DNA of 64,000 nt, taken from the NCBI GenBank assembly GCA_001247695.2, contig LGRX02033481.1:1-64000 (forward strand), in the 5' to 3' direction. Source of the DNA: Cymbomonas tetramitiformis. Its lineage: Eukaryota; Chlorophyta; Pyramimonadophyceae; Pyramimonadales; Pyramimonadaceae. Numbering within the stretch: the first letter of the stretch is position 1; every line of letters starts with the position of its first letter. Positions 50,065 to 60,378 of this stretch are shown here, piece by piece. The position numbers and the translations under genes are program-made. The notes under the pieces were generated by a model. The model was not told the origin of the DNA and ran no database searches. It saw only the letters and a program-made list of their open reading frames with translations.

Positions 50065-51892
50065 TCATCCTGCTCGGCGACATTGGCCTTCCAGCCCGGC
50101 TCCCATTGCCGCGACTGGCAGCCCTTCGAACTTGCGTCGCTCATTCTGAAGGTATTCACCTGTGAACTGAAATCGGGCTTCCTGCGTTGGAAAGCGGCTG
50201 TCTTCAAAAATGTAATACACCGGCTTAGCAGTCGGCGTCTCCTGACAACGGAGCACATGCGCTGTACCCGTTGCCACGTTATGGTCGAGGAGAGCCACGC
50301 AACGATAGGCCCGTGTAATATTACTGTCTAAGCCTTCGTAGGCCGGTCCAACGGCCTCCTTCAGGTTCTTCGCGTCGGTCTGACCCCCCAGAGGAAGGTA
50401 CCAACCGTTCTGGGCGCGGGAGATGGTCTTGCTGTACTGCCTCATCACGCTGGCAGAGATGTCGCGGTGACACGCCAACCCTCGACGCTCGTAGCAACTG
50501 CCCAGCTGAAATAAAATGGTACCACCGCTGTCAATGTACCTCACCATGAATACTGTCAAGGAGCACTTATGATACAGGTCTGCGACCTCCTTAGGACTCA
50601 ACCATCCAGGTCTGCGTCGAGCGGTTGGTCGTCTTGCTGGCCGCATCAATGGCTGACCAGTCTGAGCACTCTGAACTGGGGCTGGGTGGCCTAGCTTGTC
50701 TTGCCGTCGCGCCATAAGTCGATGCCTCTTGCGCTGAAGGCCCAGCACCGGATGGACCAGCCCCAGCACTAGAAGCTCTGGCCACTGCTGCTGTTGCTGC
50801 CCTAGGTGGTGGTGGCGGCGGCCTGCGCTCGCCAGGAGCATTGATGGCATCGTACCCCAGTTCCATGGTGGTGGTGCACCGGAGCATTCTTCTAACTTCG
50901 TCCAGGTGCAGGTACTCTTGTGCAGATGCGTTATCAGTGAACACCGCACCACCCCCTTCACCATCATCCACGGGGTAGAACTTGGCCGGCCCTTTCGCCT
51001 TCAACTCGACCAGCTCCAAAGGAGGTCTCAAGTGCCCACACCTCTGCCATGACTGGTGCAGCTCGTTCCTCATAGCCTCCATGTCGACTCGCTGCAGGTA
51101 CCTAAGCAGCTGATACTTCCACGTGCCAGAACTTTCGTACCAGTGGGGAAATTGAAGCTCCTCCAACAACTCGGTACTGTTGTACAGTAATACCTCACTT
51201 TTAAGAGAATCGACGATAAGAGACCAGCCAGCGTTTGGGGGGGTCGCGTTTTTTACGATGACCCTGAGCCTTTTCAAATCGTTAAGAGAATGGGTCCAAA
51301 TAAGAGAACGGGAGCTGGCTAGATGAGGAAATATGGTTGGGAAACCATGTTAAACCATGTATTAAATATGGTATGGTCGCAAATAAGGAACAAACCTGGC
51401 TATCGCTGACCTTATTGGATCGCGCTTCGTTAAGCGCCGCTGGCGTGTTGGGGGGGGGGTTCACTTTTTTCCGATGAGGATGGCTGACCGCATATCCGTT
51501 CTCTTAAATATGCAGTATTACTGTAGACCCCACCATGGTCCAGAGTGGCATCCATCAGATCGATATACTTCCTTACTTCGTCACTGTTTCGGGTTGTACA
51601 CAGAAGGCCCACTGACTCAGATCCCACATGAGCTCTCCAAGGGGAGGCGTACAATTGTCACCTGAAATCTGATCGCTTCGGTCTTGACCAGGGATCTTGC
51701 GGCTCCAAATTGGCGACAATTGGCGTACTCTACAGCGGTTGCTGTATATTTCTTGGCCTTCTCGGCCCCTACTAGGCCATTGAACCAATGTCCAGGAATA
51801 AGAATTTGAACTGACATATCTACCTGCTCCTTCCCAGGGTACTTTTTCACCACCTCGCACGGCAACGCCGCTTGTTTCTTCTTATCTGAAAT
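50065..51892 (-). pseudogene. Unassigned minus-strand gene disrupted by a pogo-type MITE and a frameshift
   Basis: Text from about 51890: SDKKKQAALPCEVVKKYPGK, ILIPGHWFNGLVGAEKAKKY and LMWDLSQWAFCVQPETVTK; then, after a frame change, SDEVRKYIDLMDATLDHGG up to the MITE edge at 51524. On the other side (below 51185) NSTELLEELQFPHWYESSGTW continues in frame once one TA copy is removed. A Pro/Ala-rich linker (50600-50850) follows, and another frame change near 50600 leads to EVADLYHKCSLTVFMVRYID and on to the stop at 50065. A motif LMWNLSQWGFFCVQPEAVTK recurs at 52800-52870, so part of the gene is duplicated. No family recognised; possibly the gag-like gene of a retroelement, given a protease remnant upstream on the same strand (53282-54152). 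Confidence 0.45.
51185..51523. mobile_element. 339-bp pogo/Tigger-like MITE
   Basis: Ends CAGTAATACctcacTTTTAAGAGAA and, inverted, CAGTAATACtgcatatTTAAGAGAA, flanked by TA on both sides (51183-51184, 51524-51525). CAGT ends, TA target and a second internal taagaga/ctctta pair are typical of pogo/Tigger (Tc1-mariner superfamily). It interrupts protein-coding text that rejoins in frame when it is removed. Confidence 0.85.
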
Positions 51893-52171
51893 CAGAGTGG
51901 AAGTCTTACCGTGGCGGGCCGGCCCGGGGCCGCAGAAGCTCGCTCCGGGCCGAAAGCGGGCCGAAGGTCCTTTCGCCCCTGGGCCGCACAAAAGTATGCG
52001 CCGGCCAAAAATATAGGCATTTCATGCCACTTTTTATCAAACCCCCCATACTTAATTTCAAAATTTAGCGTCTGCGGCGGGCATTTTTCTCCATTGACCG
52101 TTTTGGCCGAAAGCGGGCCAGGCATTTTCTCAATTGCGGGCCGTAAAGATTTTTGGAAGACTTCCACTCTG
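51893..52171. mobile_element. 279-bp hAT-type MITE
   Basis: Exact 15-bp terminal inverted repeats CAGAGTGGAAGTCTT / AAGACTTCCACTCTG, flanked by tctgaaat (51885-51892) and tctgacat (52172-52179), a 7/8 match for a target duplication. The GC-rich interior (gggccggcccggggccg) resembles the 49419 MITE although the ends differ. Confidence 0.85.
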
Positions 52172-52399
52172 TCTGACATTTGCGAGTTGGATAAGTGATA
52201 GCCGGATAGGTGACGGGACTCGGAGTAAAATTGAACTTTATGGGAGAATGCAGTGTTTATATGGACATATTTGAGTGAGCTAGTATAATTTGCGATTTAG
52301 TAAATAAATACGTAATTGTATATCGTGGCAAAATGCCGAGTGGCGGCGACGGCCTCACCAAGATTTGGCATTTCGTGATTGGATAATTTTAGGTTTTAG

Positions 52400-52790
52400 C
52401 TGGCGATATCTTGACGAACCCGACCGGGTTTGCGGAGACAAAGCCAGTTATTTTGAAGCTCCGATCGAGACGGGTCGTGGCGAAGCCAGGAAATTCTAGG
52501 CTCGATCGGAGCCAAAGCCTGATATTTTGAAGCTCCAATCGAGACGGGTTGTGGCGAAGCCAGGTAATTCTAGGCTCGATCGGAGCCAAAGCCAGATATT
52601 TCGAAGCTCCGATCGAGACGGGTCGTGGCGAAGCCAGGATATTCTAGGCTCGATCGGAGCCAAAGCCAGATATTTTGAAGCTCCGATCGAGACGGGTCGT
52701 GGCGAAGCCAGGATATTCTAGACTCGATCGGAGCCAAAGCCAGGTTTTTCGTGGCTCCGTTCGACGGGTCCGGGTTGAACCCGGCTCCGT
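52400..52790. repeat. Tandem repeat, about 75-bp unit, about 4.5 copies
   Basis: The unit contains gaagctccgatcgagacggg, tcgtggcgaagccagg and ctaggctcgatcggagccaaag. Each unit has the inverted pair gctccgatcgag / ctcgatcggagc, so it can fold into hairpins. Confidence 0.85.
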
Positions 52791-52792
52791 TG

Positions 52793-53056
52793 TTACCACT
52801 GATACTTCGTCACTGCTTCGGGTTGTACACAGAAGAAGCCCCACTGACTCAGATTCCACATGAGGGTGCCAGCCACCTCACCACTGGGATACTTCTGCAT
52901 CGCCTCGACCTCCATTTGTAGCCTTTTCAACTTGGAGTTGTCTACTGTGAACCCAGGATATTTGGGCATGACGACCTCTTTCCCCGTGGGCGGCACGTAA
53001 GTGGTGTAGTCACCCATGAACCCCCAGGTGTCATCCTCTGTGATGTACTGCGACAT
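52793..53056 (-). pseudogene. Gene fragment sharing a motif with the 50065-51892 gene
   Basis: The 87-codon minus-strand frame contains SQYITEDDTWGFMGDYTTYV and ends LMWNLSQWGFFCVQPEAVTK, nearly the same as LMWDLSQWAFCVQPETVTK at 51560-51640. It may be an upstream exon or a partial duplicate. Family unknown. Confidence 0.35.
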
Positions 53057-53281
53057 CTTCTGGTGCGTCGATTCCCAGCCAGTCTGGCCATCTCAGCTGG
53101 GACTCAAGTACCCACATCTGTTTACCACACCTGGCAAACTCCACCCGGACGTGGTCTATCTAGAGAAGGTGCCTCTGTCGAGGTCAAGTCTGCGCGGACA
53201 ATATGACACAGCCGTGCGACGTTAGTCTTGTCCCGGTACAGACGCTGATTCTTCCAGGGTCATCTGCATCAGCTGCTGACG

Positions 53282-54152
53282 TCAAAGGAATTGTCCCACG
53301 GCTTCACCCTGCAACCCACCCAAGGAACCAGGCTGCTGCTGGCGAGGGCACGCCGTGACTCCTCCAGGAAGTCCGTTGATAACTGCCAGCGGCAGCTGGC
53401 TCCTCCACCTGCCCCTGTTCATGGGACATGTCCACATCATGGCCTGTCGCTGAAGCGATCGTACAGCCCCTTGGGGAGCACTAAGCCCTGGCGTAGAGGA
53501 GTCTGGCTCCTCTTGTGACAGCGGAGACTGGGGTCTCGGTATGTCCTCAAAGTGCTCAGGACGTTCTGCTGAGGCAGCGACCCTCTGCTCCTCATTCTGG
53601 CAAGAGCGTGGCTCGAGCCGTCCACACACCAGCTCTGGACCAAGGATCTCTGTCGTCAAGCAAACCAGCGGGTCCATCTTCCTGACACAGCGAGGGTTCT
53701 TCGGCGGTGTGAGGTTCACCAGCGGAAGAATCACCTGGGTGTCCATGCCCAGGACAGAGGGTGCGTAAGACACGGCCACACCTCTCCCAAGCTTGATATC
53801 AATCATAAGAGAGTTCTTCAATGGTCCAGTGCCCACCAGGAGGTCCCAAGAGTTGTTCTGCTCAAAGGTCACAAAAGCATGGAGCCGATGCAGAGTCATA
53901 TGGGGCGTACCTGCTGTCAGTATCACGTCCACAATGATAGCAATAGTGGGTGAACTTGGTGGGGCTGTTGTCACACCTGGTGACCCTGGCCCCAGTGCCA
54001 GATTCGTAGACGGTGAGCCCCAGTCGTCTTACAACTGCGATGGCAATGATGTTGCAGTTGGCGCCAGTATCCATAAGGATTGCTCGGTAGAGCATCAGCT
54101 CTCCTCCAGAGGACACCAACGCGAGGCCCTCATAGAGAGTGGCATTCACCAA
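53282..54152 (-). pseudogene. Retropepsin-like protease remnant
   Basis: The minus-strand frame from 54152 has AILMDTGANCNIIAIAVVRR, with the aspartic-protease D-T-G-A and the following hydrophobic block, then VYESGTGARV. Near 53970 the reading moves to another frame containing WDLLVGTGPLKNSLMID, matching the second conserved block (D-L-L-G). After that the text is Pro/Ser-rich and loses family features. The frame change means this copy is decayed or mis-read. The likely source is an LTR retroelement or a domesticated retroviral-type protease. Confidence 0.6.
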
Positions 54153-54488
54153 ATTGCATATCGGCTGTACCTCACACTAAGAAGGATTTGTGTTAAAAAA
54201 TGTTAATGATGTGTTAAAAAATGTTAATCGAGTGTTAAATAGTGTTATTAACTCCTAAACGGCGGACGGAATTTTTGGTATTTGAAAATTACACGTTTCT
54301 CGCGATAACTACGTGAATTCTTGCCTGAATGCATTTTTTGAAAATAGTGTCGGAAAGGTCCGTTCAAGGCGGGTTGCGGACATCGAAGCGCTCCCAATAC
54401 GCGCTCCTTAAATGCTTTCCAGCATCTGTGAATTCGTTGTCGCCTACACATAATACCACACACAACACAAAATAATGCATAGCGAAAA

Positions 54489-54941
54489 CTAGTGATCTGC
54501 TGTGAAGTGAAAGTGGGGGAAAAGCGATAGGCGAAGCGAAGCGAGAAGCAAAGAAAATGGAAAATGGGACAAACCGGAGGTTTCTTCCACTTCAACATTT
54601 GAGGAAGCATTTGCCGCTGCCGCCTTTCGAGCTATCTCATGATCGTGTGTTTTTCGCAAATCCTCTCGGAACAACTCAATCTCAGCGTCGTGACCGGGGA
54701 GATTTGCGAGGGGCTCGGACCATGTGTTTGAATCTTCGCTAAGGTCTTTCCATTTGATAAAAAACTGTGCTTCACCATAGCTACTGCGCTCAGCCAAAAT
54801 TCTTTCCACCTCATATTCAACTTCGTCACTGCCGGCTGCGTCGAACGGATGAAGCTGGGTGCGTTTCACTGGGACTTTCCCTTGAGAAAGAAGCTGCTCG
54901 CCTTTCTTGGCGTGGCGCGGACGTTTACCACGACCCCTCAT
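54489..54941 (-). CDS. Small chromodomain protein
   Basis: A true ATG at 54939-54941 opens 150 codons to TAG 54489. The N-terminus is basic (RGRGKRPRHAKKG), then residues about 40-95 form a chromodomain: EVEYEVERILAERSSYGE, AQFFIKWKDLSEDSNTWSEP, LFREDLR, with the aromatic cage positions Y, W and W/F in place. Chromodomains bind methylated histone H3 tails. The hydrophobic C-terminal 30 residues look non-coding, so an intron may begin near 54590 and a further domain may lie downstream. It could be an HP1-like host protein or the tail of a chromovirus integrase; no integrase text is visible upstream, which favours an independent gene. Confidence 0.65.
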   Translation of the reverse strand: MRGRGKRPRHAKKGEQLLSQGKVPVKRTQLHPFDAAGSDEVEYEVERILAERSSYGEAQFFIKWKDLSEDSNTWSEPLANLPGHDAEIELFREDLRKTHDHEIARKAAAANASSNVEVEETSGLSHFPFSLLLASLRLSLFPHFHFTADH

Positions 54942-55471
54942 ACTGATGAGCTGAATTGGATACCGACTAGCAAAGCATGGTGCGGGTAGGGGCTTATGTA
55001 GCGATAGGAATGGACTACAGGCTGGCAGGGGGGAGGGGGGGCGCTAGCCTATGGAAATACGGCCCTCAAAATCTTAAGATCGATGTTTCAATTTTTTTTA
55101 AAAAGCCGAGTACCTTGACCAATCTCAGGTGGTGTACCCGCTATGCGAAGATCGGTTTGCCCCAAAAATTCAATGCGTCATACTAATATATCAATATATC
55201 AATATCCGTTTCTAGCGATTGATATTTGTTATTTGAATTGCGATCAATCAATATCGATATTTGCACCTCGGATATCGATCAATTTCAATATTTCTTGTCC
55301 ACGGCATATCGATCAATATCAATATTTTCGATATGTAGTAAAATTCATATCAATCAATTTCGATATATCGATATATCGAAAATATTGAATATTGATAACA
55401 TGCTGCAACCAACACGATAGCGTGCTGCAGCACTATTGCAGCGAGCCACGTGATGAATGGTGGGAGGGAAA
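54942..55471. other. Intergenic DNA with AT-rich gatatc/atcaat array (55186-55400)
   Basis: Repeated atatcgatcaat/atcaatatc words resemble the arms of the hAT element at 29398-30430, but no terminal repeats or target duplication were found here. No gene. Confidence 0.6.
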
Positions 55472-56337
55472 TCATGCCCCACGAGAGTCCCTTACCTTGC
55501 CTCTTGCATGCCACGAATCCTTTCGACAATGTATCCGTTGCAAGCAATTAGGCACCGGTGGAACAAGTCGAAACGATTTCCCCTTAAAGGTTACCGTTGC
55601 CGGGTCTAGCTCCAAGATGTCGGAAGGTGGTAACCAAGTCGGCCACGCGGTATTGTCTGGAGATAAATCGTGCGCCAATCTGGAGAAATCGTGCGGGAGC
55701 AGTCGCGTTGGCAGCCACTTATGATGCCATACCGTGTCCACTTCCACATAGTGCGGATCGACTTTCCTGCAATGTGTTCCAGGATCCCTACAATATAATC
55801 TCAATATGTATGCAACATATGGTAACCATGTTGCATACATGTAGCAAAGAGTCCTGTGAAGCAAGAAAGACACAACCTCAACGTCGAGAAGAAAGAGAAA
55901 GGGTGCTACCTCGCGGACAACTCCAGTTCCCTCGTAGATATTGGAAGATGTGGAGGCGCAATCCACGCCAAAAGGCGTTCCTTCTTCGTAATCGTTTCAT
56001 ACTCCGGGTCGCGGAAGCCTTCCACGGTACTCCAACCTTCCGGGAATATGAGCTTGATATTGGGAGGGGGTTTGAGCGATGTACCCTCCTGAGCATTGGA
56101 AGGTTTGATCGGCTCTCGATCGGCTAAGCACCCGCCTTGCGCGGGATTTCTCATCGCGCGCTTGGCTAACGAAGATTGTTGTAGGGGGGGGGCCGCCTTC
56201 CCTTGGACGAGGGCGGCGGCTCTAGCCGAAGGCAAGCCGGTTCGATGTCGCTCCGCATCACTTGGTGATGATGATTGAGGGGATCGTTCATGGCGAGGTC
56301 GCTTTTCACCATGAACAATTTGATCTCCTCGGACCAT
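55472..56337 (-). CDS. Unassigned minus-strand coding segments
   Basis: The segment from 56337 to 55906 contains KPPPNIKLIFPEGWSTVEG and ETITKKERLLAWIAPPHLPI. The segment 55780-55480, in another frame, contains CRKVDPHYVEVDTVWHHKWL and WLPPSDILELDPATVTFKGK. Composition is protein-like in both and they may be exons of one gene separated around 55790-55900. No domain recognised. Confidence 0.35.
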
Positions 56338-57060
56338 ACTGCATTGAAGTCCCCTTTACCACGCCCATCACCCTTCGAAAATGTACTGCAACTATGCTGT
56401 AATATGTTGGACATATACTGCGGACATATTGACGATATGCTGAAGGAACTTTCAAGTAAAGCAATAACCCAAAAGTAGGTTTTCGGACCCCCCCCACAAA
56501 AAACGCACACAAGCTATGTCGCAAAATATAGCTCCTGAGTCCATATAACAAGTCTCACCAGAATTGAAGAACATGTTTTTCCAACTTTTTTAGGGCTCAC
56601 TTCAACACTTCCGCAGCATACTGAAAGGGGGGGCTAAAGGCAGGGCTCAAGGTCTTGAGCCCTCACGTATTGAAGTGAGCCCTCACGTATTGAAGTGATC
56701 CCTGCCTTGAGCCCTGCAGGTGGTTGCACGCATATTGACCTTTACAAAAAAATTTAAAAAAACTTTTTAGAGGAGAATCTGTTCAATACTACTTCAATAC
56801 GGGAGGGCTCACTGCAATACGTTAGCGATTTCAGGCGTATTGAAATGGCGTATTGAAATGGCGTATTGGAGACGTATTGAAAAAGTGCCAGGTCGGCTTT
56901 TCGACGAAACGTCGCGACGCGTTCGAACAGATCGAACGATTTTCGGGGAAACAATTTTGGAATTTTAAGTTTTAGGAGAATCTGCACCCCTCGTTCGTGA
57001 ATCGAACGGCCGAAATCGTAACTCAAGAAGTACCCCCAAAATGACCCCTGAGATGGCCTG
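56338..57060. repeat. Intergenic DNA with short inverted and direct repeats
   Basis: agggctcacttcaa (near 56592) pairs with ttgaagtgagccct (near 56670-56683). cctcacgtattgaagtga is repeated at 56662 and 56684. gcgtattgaaatg is repeated at 56834-56870. These look like remnants of one or more fold-back elements. No coding. Confidence 0.5.
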
Positions 57061-58535
57061 GATAAAAGGCTGTCATTGACCTATAGATGGAGGTAGTACA
57101 CTTCGCCCCCTGGAATGGCTAATGTCCCCGGGACGAGATCTTAGCCGACGGCAGGCACGGTGGTACATGGACCTGGTGGAAGTCGGTGTCCCACGAATGG
57201 AGTACGTCAAGGGAGCCCTCCTTCTGGTCCCCGATGCGCTATCCCGCCGACCTGACTACGTGACCAAGGACCCGCGGGATGGGCTCAAGGAGGCCGGTGT
57301 TGTAGACAAGGAGACGGACCTCCCCAAGGACCCGCTCTCCGTGCTGGATGTCGAGGAGATCTTTGAAGACCACCCGCCACCCCCTGTACCAGGATGGGTG
57401 GCCACCATGGAGTCATGGATGGATGGCGTGGAGACGCTTCAGGTGGCGGAGCGAGCCCTGGGGAGCCTGCTCCAGGCTGGCAGCGCGCCCTGGCATGCAG
57501 CATGCCTTGCTGAGCATGCAACCAGCTCAGCTTCGCATGCAACCAGCTCAGCTTCGCATGCAACCAGCTCAGCTTCGCATGCAACCAGCTCAGCTTCGCA
57601 TGCAACCAGCTCAGCTTCGCATGCAACCTGCCCAGCTGAGCATGCAACACGCTTGCCTGAGCATGCAACCAGCTCGCCTGAGCATGCAGCATGCCTTGCT
57701 GAGCATGCAACCAGCTCAGCTTTGCATGCAACCTGCCCAGCTGAGCATGCAACACGCTTGCCTGAGCATGCAACCAGCTCGCTGAGCATGCAGCATGCCT
57801 TGCTGAGCATGCAACCAGCTCAGCTTCGCATGCAACCAGCTCAGCTTCGCATGCAACCAGCTCAGCTTCGCATGCAACCTGCCCAGCTGAGCATGCAACA
57901 CGCCCAGCTGAGCATGCAACATGCAGCATGCTGCCTGAAGCACAACTAATGCTGCGAGCTCCCACCGACTACTTCGCTGATTTGTCCGAATCTGGAAAGC
58001 ACCGGCAGGAAACGAGCACCCCGGGAACCACCCCGGTATTGCGTCGTAGTGCTCGACTGCGACAACCCATTGCTACGACGACTCCTTCCGTCACGCCGAA
58101 AACCTCGACACGGCCTGCTACGGATTCCCGAAGGCCTAAGCAGCCAGCTCGGCCGTCTAGTCGAGCCGCCAAGCCCCCAGCCGATCGGCAGGACTGGAAG
58201 GTGCGCAAGGAGGTCTTTGAGCGCCTCCAACGACAGTTCGGCAGCTTCGACGTCGACGCGTGTTGTGACCTGGGTGGACGGAACCGCCAAGTGGACGCCT
58301 ACTGGACTGATTGTCTGCAACAACAGTGGCGGGGAAAGCACGTCTGGTGCAACCCCCCATACTCCAGCAGTCATATCTCCATCGAGGCGGTGTTGCGTAA
58401 GTATGTGGACGAATGGCGGCAAGACCCCGCACATACCTCGGCAGTGTTCCTTCTACCGGACATCCAGGCCCGCATGCCTCAATGGAGGCGGCTCTTCAGA
58501 ATGGCTGGTATGAGGCTGGTGGAAGTGATACCTAC
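57060..58535 (+). pseudogene. Fragment of a second Ty3-type pol: RNase H end, minisatellite linker, Dam-like methyltransferase
   Basis: After two stops near 57062-57120 the frame is open 57122-57949: GRDLSRRQARWYMDLVEVGV and LVPDALSRRPDY match the RNase H end of the full element (there ELSRRQARWYEDLVEVGV). A linker with 24-bp repeats follows. Then from about 57955 in another frame come a Thr/Pro-rich linker, DRQDWKVRKEVFERLQ, FDVDACCDLGGRNRQVD, YWTDCLQQQWRGK and VWCNPPYSS, ending TSAVFLLPD and VEVIPT at about 58535. The rest (integrase onward) is missing. It is clearly a different, diverged subfamily. The Dam core is still intact in sequence although the copy is a fragment. Confidence 0.88.
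57493..57932 (+). repeat. 24-bp coding minisatellite, about 18 units
   Basis: The unit gcatgcaaccagctcagctt has variants with tgagcatgcaacacgcttgc. Unit length is a multiple of three and all six frames stay largely open; on the plus strand it encodes repeated HATSSAS-type words. A larger block (about 57493-57700) is itself repeated. Confidence 0.9.
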
Positions 58536-58539
58536 CACA

Positions 58540-58890
58540 CTGAGAAATAAACGTGGTAAATTGGTGGTAAAATGTGGTAAACTGGTGGTAAATTGTGGTA
58601 AATTGGTGTTTTACCACCATCATACTAATAGTGGCGGTATAAATCCCGTGGGTAATTTCCTATTGGTTACTGGGCACTTTTCTAACACGATTTTACCACA
58701 TTTACTTATAGCGCGGTAATTATATATTACTGTTTACCATTGCTGTATATAATTTACCATGGTACCCCCCTACGACCGGTAAATTGACCCCCAATGGTAA
58801 AATTACCACATATGACCGGTAAATTGACCCCCAATGGTAAAATTACCACATATGGCCGGTAAATTTACCACGGTATGACCACGGTTAGAC
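58540..58890. repeat. ggtaaa/tttacc-rich repeat cluster ending the Dam fragment
   Basis: Left part (58552-58612): short direct repeats of gtggtaaattg. Right part (58772-58868): about 2.5 copies of a 40-bp unit with gaccggtaaattgaccccca. Left repeats (ggtaaa) and right ones (tttacc) can pair, so this may be a fold-back element that truncated the pol fragment. Confidence 0.6.
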
Positions 58891-59117
58891 ACGTGGCAGG
58901 CAGGATGCACTGTGATACAGACACGTGTGCAAGATTAGTGCACGTGGCAATCAGGCATGGAATGTTACATAACTGTTACCAGATATGCTAGGTAGGTAAG
59001 TATGTGGCTTGGCAACTCCCGGCCCCGTCCTGGGTTTTGCAAGTAAGGTCACACTAGAAGCAATAAGAAGGAGAAAGGAAGGAAGGGCGCATGCTGCTGA
59101 TTTCTAGCTTGCCGTTG

Positions 59118-60220
59118 CTAAGGTCTTGAGCATCGTGCAGATTTCATTCCTGGCCAAAGGTAGATGGCGTGGAGGGGGATTTTAAATCCCGGAGGGCGGT
59201 GGCAGATACACTTGGTCTCAAGGCGTGACGCCGGCATCAGCAGGGTATGTTTGGCATCCTCGTTCAAGACAAAGACGGCACGGCTGTTCATGCGCGCGTT
59301 TTTGATAGTCGGGTATGCCGTCACCATGGCTAGACGGCACACAGCGCAATGTGTGGCCGGGTCCCAGATCAGATAGTAAGCTTCCACGCGGCCGTATTCA
59401 AATGCATCGGCTTCAGAGGATGCTAAGGCTACGTTGTAGGAGATTCTGGTTACTGCCCTGGTGTACATCGTGGACGTGAAGTCCTCGTCGCCGTGCCGCA
59501 TTCGTGGAAAACATAGGACGTCCAAGGCGTCCCTTTCTAGCTCGTATCGCTCACCGTGCATGGCACGCAAGGAAGCCGCCAGGCCCGGAAGCAGCCTTCC
59601 TTCCGCATCGGCGCTTAGCGCGGATACAGCCACGCCACCGCGGATGATGTGATGACCGACATCCATGAAGTGACACGCGAGCCCCGGGTCATCGCGGAAA
59701 CCCGGGCCGTCCTCTTTCACCGAGTGCGCGACATAGTCTGGAAGGAACCGGATCCCGGGGTACAAGTGGGCCATGTCATCTACACGGTCTTTCAGCAAGT
59801 AGGCGTTACCGATGCATGAATCGATGGCCTTCCCCCCCACCGGCTCCGGCACCACCCCCTTCGCCTCCCCCAACAGTCGCTCCACCCATAGCTCGATGTT
59901 GGAGCTGACAACGCCTACCTTCTCCTCTTGCTTGCACAAGTGTACCACGGCTATGCGTAGATTCAGCGTCAGCATGTTCATAGGGCACTCGTTCTCAATA
60001 ATGACAGCGAACTCCCTCATACGCAGCTCCGCTTGTGCGCGAGCCTCTGCGCGGTCTTCGATTGTGCCGGCGCACACCTGCCGGATGAAATATATCACAG
60101 CCTCCCTCAGCTTCCACCAAGCCCTGTCCAACTCTCGGTTGAGACTCTCCAGGACGTCCATGAATACCAGCGGGCTGAATATCAAAATGAAGTTGAGCCA
60201 GTCCTCCATAGTGTAGTTCC
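59118..60220 (-). CDS. TNP2-like transposase, C-terminal exon
   Basis: The exon begins after the acceptor tttgtttgcag (intron 60221-60378) with NYTMEDWLNFILIFSPLVF, then WWKLREAVIYFIRQVCAG, MNMLTLNLRIAVVHLCKQEE and SSNIELWVERLLGEAKG. This order (WLNF..., W-x-LR-x-AV, N-L-H/R-x-x-V-x-H-L, ELWVER) is what I know from the C-terminal region of TNP2/CACTA-type transposases of algae. The stop is TAG 59118. A host regulatory protein is unlikely given the adjacent exons. Family match is from memory and not verified. Confidence 0.6.
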
Positions 60221-60378
60221 CTGCAAACAAACCAAGCGTTTCGGGCGACATCAGCATGCATACACGTTCAATCAATGGTCGACCCATACAACGGGCCGGC
60301 CCATGCACACAATGCACGTAGATCTCGCATGCATGGGAAGAACAGCTTTCCTGCAATCATGCCTGCCAGCACACCTAC
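60221..60378 (-). other. Intron in the TNP2-like gene
   Basis: Donor GCAG|GTAGGTGTG at 60379/60378 and acceptor TTTGTTTGCAG|GG at 60221/60220. Phases match (1), joining QYA and GNYTMED in one frame. Confidence 0.75.

Noticed and set aside
57285..57965. 226-codon minus-strand ORF of LHAKLSW-type repeats
   Set aside because: It is the reverse reading of the 24-bp minisatellite; openness is a by-product of the repeat.
58540..58890. Telomere-like repeat
   Set aside because: The ggtaaa/tttacc words are irregular, in both orientations and interspersed with other sequence, unlike TTAGGG or TTTAGGG arrays.
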